A stretch of DNA of 8,579 nt from a bacterium (GTDB lineage: Bacteria > Ratteibacteria > UBA8468 > B48-G9 > JAFGKM01): NCBI GenBank assembly GCA_029548585.1, contig JAKPNC010000148.1, positions 1 to 8,579 on the forward strand, given 5' to 3'. The translations under genes were made by a program, and so were the position numbers. Below the pieces are notes generated by a model. That model saw only the letters and a list, made by a program, of their open reading frames with translations, did not search any database and had not been told where the DNA came from. Numbering within the stretch: the first letter of the stretch is position 1; each line of letters begins with the position of its first letter. Below, piece by piece: positions 1 through 6,711 of the stretch.

Positions 1-1
1 G

Positions 2-1006
2 AAGATAAAGCTTTATCAGGTCAAACCCGCCTGCCGTTTTAAAAAGCAGGAATACCTTGTTGAGGGGAAGACCCCGCTTAAAGACGGGGTTGTTGTCTCC
101 TGCAAATGGCTGGACATAGTCGAGTATTACGATATAATCAATATCGGGTCACTGCTTGCCGATATCATAGCCCATCCCGGAGAGGAGAGAGCTTTCGACG
201 CCGGCCACCTTGACGGGATTGTCAGCAATGACATAACCTACAGGTTTTTTCCCGACGGTTCCAACGTTATTTATTACAGGTCGAAGGCCCTGCAGGATTT
301 CAGGCTCGGCTACATGGGATTCATACAGTCTTCAAAGCTCATACAGGGAAATTACCAAACCCATGAATATTACATACCCAAGACCCTGCCCTTTGTCCAG
401 GACGGGATCAACTACGATTTTGCCGGGATCCAGGATTTTACTTCAAAACAACCGGCCCTCGGATTCAACGCGAAATCAAAGAACATAACTGATCCGGGGA
501 ACCTCCCCGAGAGGTTCATCCAGTTTCTCGGCAGAAAGAACGGGGACGCAATTACAAGGGAAGTTGGATATGCCCTTGGCTACTCCCTGCTTCACGGGAT
601 AACCGTTCCATCAATAAGGGCCGCCAATACCAGCAATGCCATAACCGTTTATACCACAAGGAAATCCTATCCCAACGCCATAAACTCGAAGATGGGTCCC
701 ATTATCCCTGCAGGCACACAGTTTTACTGCGTAGCTTACAGGCAGTATTTCAATCCAGCCCAGGCCGGGAATGCCACCTGCCTTTACTGGAACAGGCAGG
801 AAGAAGATACCGTTGTATACGCCGATTACCACAAATCGGTTGAGAACGATAAAATAAGATTGCCTGAGGAACTGGCCGGCAGGAAGTTCGAAGTGGTAGA
901 GAAAAGCGGCTCAGTGGTACTCAATACCCAGGGTACGGTTCCAGCCGAAGGGATATCCGTCACCGTCAGTGACGGTTACGGGTATATTGTGCTGAAGGTC
1001 CGTTGA
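2..1006 (+). CDS. Unrecognised protein, 3' part of a gene cut by the left edge
   Basis: The reading frame is open from the first complete codon at position 2 to the TGA at 1004-1006 (334 residues). An internal ATG at 314 is not the start, because protein-like sequence continues upstream of it (for example WLDIVEYYDIINIG and RFFPDGSNVIYYRSKALQDF). I do not recognise the family. The visible part is rich in Tyr, Phe and Gly. It ends in about 45 residues of alternating hydrophobic and polar residues (FEVVEKSGSVVLNT, then ISVTVSDGYGYIVLKVR), which looks like an all-beta C-terminal domain of the kind found at the end of many carbohydrate-active enzymes. That comparison is inference only. No transmembrane segment is visible, and any signal peptide would lie outside the window. 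The next gene is on the same strand but 184 bases away, so a functional link to it is uncertain. Confidence 0.8.
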   Translation, partial: KIKLYQVKPACRFKKQEYLVEGKTPLKDGVVVSCKWLDIVEYYDIINIGSLLADIIAHPGEERAFDAGHLDGIVSNDITYRFFPDGSNVIYYRSKALQDFRLGYMGFIQSSKLIQGNYQTHEYYIPKTLPFVQDGINYDFAGIQDFTSKQPALGFNAKSKNITDPGNLPERFIQFLGRKNGDAITREVGYALGYSLLHGITVPSIRAANTSNAITVYTTRKSYPNAINSKMGPIIPAGTQFYCVAYRQYFNPAQAGNATCLYWNRQEEDTVVYADYHKSVENDKIRLPEELAGRKFEVVEKSGSVVLNTQGTVPAEGISVTVSDGYGYIVLKVR

Positions 1007-1113
1007 AGGATTCAACGTCTTCGCAAACTTGTGCGCCTAGCCTGCCGCTTTGAGTTTATACGGCGTTTTCAAAGTCATTAAGGCGTAGTTGGATGTGCCT
1101 GGCAACAGTGTTT

Positions 1114-1139
1114 CGCCGTTTGAAATGGAGCGTTTTTTT
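1114..1139 (+). terminator. Possible Rho-independent terminator of the partial upstream gene
   Basis: A short imperfect stem (CCGTT with ATGG-side partners, extended by CG/CG across a two-base bulge) is followed immediately by seven T at 1133-1139. It lies about 110 bases after the upstream stop codon. The stem is weak, so the call rests mainly on the T run and its position. Confidence 0.3.
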
Positions 1140-1180
1140 GCCAAGGGCTTTTCCGTGCGAGCTCATATTTTTTAAAATTT

Positions 1181-1186
1181 GGAGGA
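1181..1186 (+). promoter_or_regulatory. Ribosome binding site that fixes the isomerase start
   Basis: GGAGGA lies five bases before the ATG at 1191. It rules out the in-frame TTG at 1179, which would sit upstream of and within this site. Confidence 0.8.
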
Positions 1187-1190
1187 AGAA

Positions 1191-1982
1191 ATGAAAATTG
1201 CGCCCCTCGTGGATATATTTTTCAAGGAGAAGCCGTGGGAAGACAGGGTAAAAGAAATATCGGGATGCGGCTTTTCTTACATTGAAACCTGGCAGGGTAA
1301 AGATGCTTCCATTCTCAAAAGGCTGGCTGAATCAGGAAAGGACTGCGGCGTGAAGCTTGTAAGCATTGTTATAAACTTCGCAACCGACAGCGAGGTCGCA
1401 CCCATATCAGCCGGGAACCGCTCACGCTTCCTCGACCAGGTGGACCGTTACTCTGACAACGCCCTTTCTGCAGGCTGTCCGCAGGGAATCATAACGGCTG
1501 GCCAATCGATTCCCGGCCTCGATTACCAGCAGCAGAGGACGTCTCTCGTGGATTCTCTCAGGGAAGCCGGCGAGCTTGTATCCCGCAAGGGGTTCTGCCT
1601 GAACCTGGAGCCTCTCAATACCGAGGTTGACCATCCCGGGTACTTCCTTGATTCTCCTTTTGAAGGCATTGGGATAGTCAAGGAGGTCGGGCTTCATAAC
1701 GTGCGCATGCTTTACGATTTTTACCACATGGCCATAATGTCCGGCAACAATACGTCCTTTGTATGCGCGAATATCGGGTGGATAGGCCATTTTCATGTTG
1801 CCGGCTTGCCGGGGCGCCACGAGCCTTATCCGGGCGAAATCTATTACCCTTACATGCTCCGGTCAGCCCTGAAGGCCGGGTATGAAGGATATTTCGGGCT
1901 CGAGTACATGCCTCTCCTCGGCTCCCGGGAGACACTTGTCAAGACACTTGCCCATCTCGAGGGCAGGGAAGGGGAAGACTGA
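1191..1982 (+). CDS. Hydroxypyruvate isomerase-like TIM-barrel protein
   Basis: A 263-residue protein of the xylose-isomerase-like TIM-barrel superfamily (AP_endonuc_2 type), in the hydroxypyruvate isomerase / 2-oxo-tetronate isomerase group. Those enzymes interconvert hydroxypyruvate and tartronate semialdehyde, or related oxo-sugar acids, in the cytoplasm. Visible signatures are NLEPLN (138-143), LYDFYHM (174-180), GHFHVAGLPGRHEPYPGEI (199-217) and GLEYMP (236-241). By family comparison the metal ligands are E140, D176, H202 and E238. The third ligand position is His, where E. coli Hyi has Gln. The length matches the family (about 260). The GGAGGA site before ATG 1191 sets the start. The stop is one base before the amidohydrolase ATG, so the two genes are almost certainly cotranscribed and translationally coupled. 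The fold and family are secure; the exact substrate is not. Confidence 0.85.
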   Translation: MKIAPLVDIFFKEKPWEDRVKEISGCGFSYIETWQGKDASILKRLAESGKDCGVKLVSIVINFATDSEVAPISAGNRSRFLDQVDRYSDNALSAGCPQGIITAGQSIPGLDYQQQRTSLVDSLREAGELVSRKGFCLNLEPLNTEVDHPGYFLDSPFEGIGIVKEVGLHNVRMLYDFYHMAIMSGNNTSFVCANIGWIGHFHVAGLPGRHEPYPGEIYYPYMLRSALKAGYEGYFGLEYMPLLGSRETLVKTLAHLEGREGED

Positions 1983-1983
1983 A

Positions 1984-3600
1984 ATGGAAAACATGAAACT
2001 ATTGAATCTTAACGGATTTATTGGCCGCGGGGCATACGAGGAGTCCCAGTTTCCGACAATACAATCGCTTGTCGGCCACCTTGATTCCCTGGGAATTGAA
2101 AGGTCTCTTGCCTGGCATGTTACAGCCAGGGACATAAATCCTTCCCTGGGCAACCGGATGCTTCTGAATGAGATTGACCGGTCGAACCTCGGTGAAAGGA
2201 TCCTGCCTGCTTTTGTCGTTACCCCGGCATGTTTTTTCGAACTCGGGACCCTTGATTTTCTGAAGGAAAACCTGGCCGGGGGGCGTGTAAGGGCCCTCAG
2301 GATCATTCCCGAGGTATCCCGTTTTGAAATACGCCAGCTTGAACGCCTTCTGTCGGGTCTTTCTCAATACGAACCTGTCATTCTGTGGGACTGCAGGCAT
2401 GGTCACAACGAACTTGCCATAAGGGATTTTGAATACCTGGCTCAAAGATTTCCCATGGTATCTTTTGTTGTAACCCAAAAGATGTGGGGCGGTTTCGGAA
2501 GCATTCTTGATCTGATGTGGCGATGTCCGAACACGTACATCGATACATCCTGGCTCCATATGAGGGATACCATTGAACTCTTGGTTGAAAGATTCGGCCC
2601 GGAGCGGATACTTTTCGGGACAGGTTTCAGGTCACACAACGGGGCCGCCATAGGTTCCCTCGTGCATGCAGATATCACAGATTCCCAGAGGGAGCAGATA
2701 GCCCATCTGAACGCCGAGAGAATACTGAAGATCCCTTGCACAAAAAGGAATAAGATAATTCTGCCGGACCCGGGGAAAGATAAATCCCTGTGGAACGCTT
2801 TCCGTTCGGGCAAGGCAGTTGAAAACGTTGAAATCATAGATGCCCATGGCCACACGCCCCCGTTTACCAGGGGATGGGTCTACCGGCAGAATGATATCAA
2901 AAAGGGCATGGAAGATACCCTCCGAAGGATGGACCGGCTGGGAATAAATAGAATTGTCCTGACATTTGAGCCTGCCATTTTTGGCCCCAACTGTGAATAT
3001 AACACCTGGGGGGAAGAGCTTTTGAAAGAATACTCGCCGAAGCTTTCCGGCTACCTGGCATACAATCCCATTTACAGGGACGAGATGATTCCTGAATTCG
3101 ACAGATTCTTCAGGGGAGGTTTCTTCGTAGGCTTTAAGCTCCTTCCCGGCTACCTGAAGACCCCCCTTACGGACAGCTGTTATCAGCCGGTATGGGAGTA
3201 TGCCGACAGGTACAGAAGGCCTATACTGATACACACATGGGGCGACAATTACGGCTCCCCTTCCAGGCTGACGGATATATCAAGGAAGTATCCCGGCGCG
3301 TCTTTCATCCTCGGCCATTCAGGAGGAGGGACCGGCGGGCGTCTCGAGGCTGAAGAACTTGCCCTTTCCACGAACAACGTTTACCTCGAGTTCTGCGGGA
3401 GTTTTACCACTCCAAGGCCTTTCGAGACATCCCTCATGAAAGTCGGAAAGGAAAAGGTGCTTTACGGATCTGACACTGTGGCCCACGACATGGCATGGGA
3501 ACTCAGCCGGTACCTTTCAATGCCGGTCCCCGATGAAATCCTGCTTCCGGGGCTGGGAGCAAACATGAGAAAAATTCTCTCCCGGACGATATCTCCCTGA
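1984..3600 (+). CDS. Tandem amidohydrolase-family protein with inactive N-terminal half
   Basis: A 538-residue protein made of two amidohydrolase_2-like TIM-barrel halves. The C-terminal half (about 281-538) has a metal-dependent hydrolase or decarboxylase signature: DAHGH (286-290), GFKLLPGY with K385, LIHTWG with H417, LGHSGGG with H445, and YGSDT with D497. The N-terminal half (about 5-250) aligns by eye: LNLNGF (7-12), ALRIIPE (104-110), ILWD (133-136), VVTQ (162-165) and FGTGF (211-215). All corresponding ligands are replaced (H288 to N10, H290 to F12, K385 to R106, H417 to W135, H445 to Q165, D497 to G214). The family includes sugar-acid and aromatic-acid lactonases, decarboxylases and hydratases; the substrate here is unknown. 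ATG 1984 has GGGGA eight bases upstream. A longer frame from 1882 would overlap the isomerase and lacks support; ATG 1993 is an alternative start. The one-base gap to the isomerase suggests both act in one pathway. Confidence 0.85.
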   Translation: MENMKLLNLNGFIGRGAYEESQFPTIQSLVGHLDSLGIERSLAWHVTARDINPSLGNRMLLNEIDRSNLGERILPAFVVTPACFFELGTLDFLKENLAGGRVRALRIIPEVSRFEIRQLERLLSGLSQYEPVILWDCRHGHNELAIRDFEYLAQRFPMVSFVVTQKMWGGFGSILDLMWRCPNTYIDTSWLHMRDTIELLVERFGPERILFGTGFRSHNGAAIGSLVHADITDSQREQIAHLNAERILKIPCTKRNKIILPDPGKDKSLWNAFRSGKAVENVEIIDAHGHTPPFTRGWVYRQNDIKKGMEDTLRRMDRLGINRIVLTFEPAIFGPNCEYNTWGEELLKEYSPKLSGYLAYNPIYRDEMIPEFDRFFRGGFFVGFKLLPGYLKTPLTDSCYQPVWEYADRYRRPILIHTWGDNYGSPSRLTDISRKYPGASFILGHSGGGTGGRLEAEELALSTNNVYLEFCGSFTTPRPFETSLMKVGKEKVLYGSDTVAHDMAWELSRYLSMPVPDEILLPGLGANMRKILSRTISP

Positions 3601-3636
3601 CAATGGCTGCATCAAGCTGTATCTCAATGGAAAAGT

Positions 3637-4356
3637 TCAGAGCCTGTAAGTAAGCAGGCTCATTATCATGATGTCGTTATTATCCCTGCCAGGCTGGGTT
3701 GAGTTGTCATAGATATCCTTCAGCAGAAGGCGAAGCCCGAGCCTTTCGTTTATGCCAGACTCGAAGCCTATCTCTCCCTTCAGTATGAAATTGCTGAAAT
3801 CCGAAATCTCAGGAATGAGCATAAGGTTATTCCACAGCTTGGAATTCTTCATCTGCAGGTCAAACCTTTCGGAGATGAACATGGAGATGTAATCTTCCTT
3901 TTCTCCGGTATCAAACTTCTCCCCCACGTAAGCCAGCCCCCCGGAAAGTTCGAGAAGCCTCTTCTCTTCTTTTATGAAATAGTAACCGTATCCCGGAGCA
4001 ACAGTGTATCTGTAATCTATTCCCGATATATCGTTGAACTCCGCGCTTCCCATCAGAGACCAGAATGTTTTGGCCGTGACGGTCCTGTTGTATTGCGAAG
4101 ATATCATGATTTCGTTTGCGGTGGTCTCGTCATCCGTCTCCCCGTATGCCGCGCTCAAATTTCCCCTCAGGATATCTTCTGTCCTTTTCCTTTCCGCGTC
4201 GAAGAGGAAGTTGGTGAAGAGACTGTCTGCATTACCCCTGGCGGCATTCACGCCCAGGGATATATTGCTTTTCCATCGTCCATCCTCGCTCCTCGCTCCC
4301 GGGGCTGTTAATAAAAATAAAGCAAGATTAATGAAAATAAACGTCCCTTTATTCAT
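3637..4356 (-). CDS. DUF481-type outer-membrane beta-barrel protein
   Basis: A 239-residue protein with an N-terminal signal peptide: MNK, then a hydrophobic core at residues 5-18, then a probable signal peptidase I site after ARS (21-23). The mature part resembles the DUF481 family (PF04338, putative salt-stress-induced outer-membrane protein). It shows SLGVNAARGNADS (33-45), SAAYGE (68-73), YRYTVAPGYGYYF (115-127), LELSGGLAYVGEKF (135-148) and LLKDIYDNSTQPGRDNND (211-228). Alternating hydrophobic and polar stretches rich in Tyr and Phe fit a beta-barrel in the outer membrane. The molecular role of the family is not known. The ATG at 4356 has a strong AGGAGGT seven bases upstream (4364-4370). 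An in-frame ATG 57 bases further upstream would put a charged stretch before the signal peptide and is rejected. It follows the reductase gene by 106 bases on the same strand and may share its transcript. Confidence 0.85.
   Translation of the reverse strand: MNKGTFIFINLALFLLTAPGARSEDGRWKSNISLGVNAARGNADSLFTNFLFDAERKRTEDILRGNLSAAYGETDDETTANEIMISSQYNRTVTAKTFWSLMGSAEFNDISGIDYRYTVAPGYGYYFIKEEKRLLELSGGLAYVGEKFDTGEKEDYISMFISERFDLQMKNSKLWNNLMLIPEISDFSNFILKGEIGFESGINERLGLRLLLKDIYDNSTQPGRDNNDIMIMSLLTYRL
3640..3661 (-). terminator. Inverted repeat at the convergent gene ends, possible terminator
   Basis: GAGCCTG (3640-3646) and CAGGCTC (3655-3661) form a perfect 7-bp stem with an 8-base loop. On the minus strand the stem is followed by TGAACTTTT, a short T run, so it could end DUF481 transcription. 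The stem lies inside the last codons of that gene, with the stop codon just after it. On the plus strand no T run follows, so evidence for terminating the amidohydrolase transcript is weaker. Confidence 0.35.
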
Positions 4357-4363
4357 AATACAT

Positions 4364-4370
4364 ACCTCCT
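4364..4370 (-). promoter_or_regulatory. Ribosome binding site that fixes the DUF481 start
   Basis: AGGAGGT on the minus strand, seven bases before the ATG at 4356. It selects the start that begins directly with the signal peptide. Confidence 0.8.
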
Positions 4371-4462
4371 TACGTTGTTGGTATTTCCAAACATGGTTAT
4401 TGGGTCTATCCATTCTCGCATAGAATTTATCATTCCCTTCCTGGCATAACTTTGGATTGTAT

Positions 4463-5179
4463 TTATGCAGGGGGCGGACCGACCGAGGCTCCTCCGTCTA
4501 CGTAGATATTCTGGCCGGTGATGAAACTTGCCTTCTCTTCCAGCAGAAAGCATATGACTGCGGAAATTTCTCCGGGTGAAGCGATCCTTTTCATGGGAAC
4601 CATTCCCGCGTACCTTTTATATCCGTCGCTTCCGGGAGGGTTGTTTGTGTTGAAAAGCTCAGTGGCCGTGGGTCCGGGCGACACGGCGTTTACCGTTATG
4701 CCATAGGCGGCAAGCTCCAGCGCCCAGCTTTTTGTGCAGCTGACAAGGGCCGATTTTGAGGCTGCATAGCTTGTTCTGTGGGGTACTCCGGATACGACAA
4801 GGCTTGCAATATTGACGATCCTTCCATACCGCCGCTCCTTCATCCCGGGACTTACGGCCTGTACGGCCTGCACGGCCACCCTGACATTCAAATCGAAGAC
4901 CTTCCTCATGTCATCGAGATTTATTTCTTCAAGCGGGGCCGGCTTGACCACTCCCACGTTATTGACCAGACCGTCTATGGCGCAGGAAGCCGCAAGCGCC
5001 GAGAGAACCTTTCTCGTTTCTTTTTCGTCTTCAAGGTCTATCCTTATGTACCTGCCTGGAAAATCCTTCACATCCCTTCTTGCAAGTCCTATGACTGAAT
5101 GGCCCTTGCGGGCAAGTTCTTCGGCGGTTGCCCTGCCAATGCCCGTGCTGGCCCCCGTGATAAGAGTGGTATGCATCAT
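4463..5179 (-). CDS. Short-chain dehydrogenase/reductase (SDR family)
   Basis: A 238-residue classical SDR: a cytoplasmic NAD(P)-dependent Rossmann-fold oxidoreductase, resembling 3-oxoacyl-ACP reductase/FabG-like members. Seen are the cofactor motif TGASTGIG (8-15), D49 in RIDLED, NNVG (73-76, a variant of NNAG), N98, S126 in NIAS, and the catalytic Y138-x3-K142 in SYAASK. SPGPTATELF (167-176) and the C-terminal ITGQNIYVDGG (220-230) are also present. RR at 34-35 after the second beta strand could favour NADPH, but this is inference. The substrate cannot be told from sequence. The start lies in a run of four ATG codons (5185-5174) directly after AAGGGAG. ATG 5179 is chosen because it has six-base spacing; 5176 is nearly as good, and the choice changes the product by one residue. 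The gene starts 17 bases after the YjgR stop, indicating an operon. Confidence 0.88.
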   Translation of the reverse strand: MMHTTLITGASTGIGRATAEELARKGHSVIGLARRDVKDFPGRYIRIDLEDEKETRKVLSALAASCAIDGLVNNVGVVKPAPLEEINLDDMRKVFDLNVRVAVQAVQAVSPGMKERRYGRIVNIASLVVSGVPHRTSYAASKSALVSCTKSWALELAAYGITVNAVSPGPTATELFNTNNPPGSDGYKRYAGMVPMKRIASPGEISAVICFLLEEKASFITGQNIYVDGGASVGPPPA

Positions 5180-5185
5180 CATCAT

Positions 5186-5192
5186 CTCCCTT
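5186..5192 (-). promoter_or_regulatory. Ribosome binding site before a run of four ATG codons
   Basis: AAGGGAG on the minus strand directly abuts four consecutive ATG codons (first bases at 5185, 5182, 5179 and 5176). Spacings are 0, 3, 6 and 9 bases, so the third or fourth ATG is the likely start of the reductase. The site lies four bases after the YjgR stop codon, which fits translational coupling. Confidence 0.7.
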
Positions 5193-5196
5193 GAGA

Positions 5197-6675
5197 TTAT
5201 TTTCTTCCGAGCATGCTTCCCAGGATCCCCCGTATTACCTTCCTGCCTATCTCGTTCCCGACGGTACGGGCCGTCTGTTTTGCCATTGCTTCCACCATAC
5301 CCTGTCTCTTCTTCGTTCCCCACAGCAGGTCTCCCAGCATCCCTCTTTCCCCTGTTTTATCCTGCGGCTTATTTTCGGGTGCGGCCGTTTCGGGCTTCTG
5401 TTCCGCTGCCCTCCTGCTGAGAATTTCGTAAGCAGACTCCCTGTTGACGGTCTTGTCATATTTTATGCTGATGGGGCTCCTGGCTTTGACAGATTCCCTT
5501 TCCTCGGGGGTTATGGCGCCTATGCGGCACCTTGGCGGGCATATAGTTGTTCTTTCAACAGGCATGGGAACGCCTTTTTCCTGAAGCGTTGAAACGAGTG
5601 CCTCACCGACGGCAAGCTGAGATATTACCTGGGCAACGTCGAGCCCGGGATTGGCAACGAAGGTTTCGGCGGCAGTCTTTACCGCCTTCTGGTCGCGCGG
5701 GGTGTAAGCTCTCAGGGCATGCTGTATCCGGTTGCCCAGTTGTCCGAGGATCTCGCCCGGCACGTCGTCCGGGAACTGGGAGCAGAAGTATATCCCGACC
5801 CCCTTGGACCTTATAAGTCTTACTACCTGCTCCACCTTCTGCCTCAGGGCGGCAGGAGAATCCTCGAAAAGGAGATGGGCCTCGTCAAAGAAAAATACCT
5901 GTCTTGGCTTATCCAGGTCTCCCACTTCAGGCAGGTTTTCAAAAAGCTCCGACAAGAGCCAAAGGAGGAAACTTGAATAGAGCCTCGGCTTAAGTATGAG
6001 CTGGTCGGCGGCCAGTATGTTTATGATGCCCCTTCCGCTGAGGTCTGTTCTCAGCAGGTCCGGGAGTTCAAGGGCGGGCTCGCCGAAAAATCCGGTTCCA
6101 CCTTCCCTCTCGAACGTCAGCAGGGCCCTCTGGATTGCCGATATCGACTGGGTGCTGACCAGGCCGTATTGCCTGGAGACCCCGGCCTTGTTGTCAGACA
6201 CGAAAGTCAGCAGGGAACGCAGGTCGTCAAGGTCGAGAAGAAGCAGTCCGTTGTCATCGGCCAGCTTGAAAGATATTTCAAGCATACCGATCTGGGTATC
6301 GTTTAAATCGAGGATCCTTCCCAGAAGGACCGGCCCGAGCTCGCTCACGGTCGTTCTGACCGGGTGGCCGGCCTTACCGTAAAGGTCCCAGAATATGGTC
6401 GGACTGGGCTCGTTGATGTAACCCTCCATACCTATCTGGGAGACCCTCTGGTCTATCTTCTCGCTTTTGATTCCCGGCATGGAAAGCCCGGCAACATCAC
6501 CCTTGACATCCGTCATAAAGACTGGCACGCCCATTCTTGAAAATCCTTCCGCCAGTACAAGCAGGGAGACCGTTTTTCCGGTTCCCGTGGCTCCGGCAAT
6601 AAGTCCGTGGCGGTTGCCATACCTGGCCTGCAGCCAGACATGTTCTCCGCCCTTACCGACAAGAATCTTTTCCAT
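5197..6675 (-). CDS. YjgR/DUF853 family HerA-FtsK-type ATPase
   Basis: A 492-residue P-loop ATPase of the DUF853 family (PF05872, HerA-like helicase C-terminal type), collinear with E. coli YjgR (about 500 residues). Visible parts are the short N-terminal lead-in (residues 1-23), Walker A GATGTGKT (28-35), FMTDVKGDVAGLS (53-65), Walker B QVFFFDEAHLLF (259-270) with D264 and E265, and the YFCSQFPDDVPGEILGQLG stretch (296-314) with Q300 in the sensor position. ICPPRCRIG (378-386) follows. After a low-complexity Pro/Glu/Lys linker (about 425-444) comes the basic, amphipathic C-terminus that is typical of the family. ATP binding and hydrolysis are expected; the biological role of YjgR is not established. 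The ATG at 6675 has GGGAG six bases upstream (6682-6686). It sits 36 bases after the USP gene and 17 before the reductase, in the same orientation. No nuclease partner such as NurA is next to it. Confidence 0.92.
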   Translation of the reverse strand: MEKILVGKGGEHVWLQARYGNRHGLIAGATGTGKTVSLLVLAEGFSRMGVPVFMTDVKGDVAGLSMPGIKSEKIDQRVSQIGMEGYINEPSPTIFWDLYGKAGHPVRTTVSELGPVLLGRILDLNDTQIGMLEISFKLADDNGLLLLDLDDLRSLLTFVSDNKAGVSRQYGLVSTQSISAIQRALLTFEREGGTGFFGEPALELPDLLRTDLSGRGIINILAADQLILKPRLYSSFLLWLLSELFENLPEVGDLDKPRQVFFFDEAHLLFEDSPAALRQKVEQVVRLIRSKGVGIYFCSQFPDDVPGEILGQLGNRIQHALRAYTPRDQKAVKTAAETFVANPGLDVAQVISQLAVGEALVSTLQEKGVPMPVERTTICPPRCRIGAITPEERESVKARSPISIKYDKTVNRESAYEILSRRAAEQKPETAAPENKPQDKTGERGMLGDLLWGTKKRQGMVEAMAKQTARTVGNEIGRKVIRGILGSMLGRK

Positions 6676-6711
6676 TGTTAACTCCCGTGTTAAATTCCGG
6701 CAGGATCGTTT

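Larger units (their letters stand above)
1007..1190. other. Intergenic region between the partial gene and the isomerase gene
   Basis: These 184 bases hold no credible reading frame. They contain a CTTTGA/TCAAAG inverted repeat (1048-1053 and 1069-1074), a possible terminator hairpin ending in seven T (1114-1139), an AT-rich patch near 1167-1180, and the isomerase ribosome binding site at 1181-1186. The AT-rich patch could belong to a promoter for the isomerase gene, but I found no convincing -35/-10 pair with normal spacing. Confidence 0.5.

Noticed and set aside
1882..1983. A 34-codon N-terminal extension of the amidohydrolase
   Set aside because: It lies wholly inside the isomerase gene, has no ribosome binding site and does not resemble the amidohydrolase fold, whose first strand starts right after ATG 1984.
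2632..3234. A 200-codon frame on the minus strand
   Set aside because: It is antisense to the amidohydrolase, which has clear motifs; composition and lack of a ribosome binding site mark it as a shadow frame.
5186..5323. A 46-codon or longer N-terminal extension of the reductase
   Set aside because: It overlaps the C-terminal coding part of the YjgR gene, is highly charged, and lies ahead of the expected first beta strand of the SDR fold.
4812..5592. Long plus-strand frames opposite the reductase and the YjgR gene
   Set aside because: They are antisense to two well-supported genes, and their Ser/Pro/Arg-rich products show no protein family features.
5197..6675. HerA-type ATPase as part of a phage-defence system
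   Set aside because: The protein matches the widespread YjgR/DUF853 family, and no Sir2, nuclease or other defence partner is adjacent.
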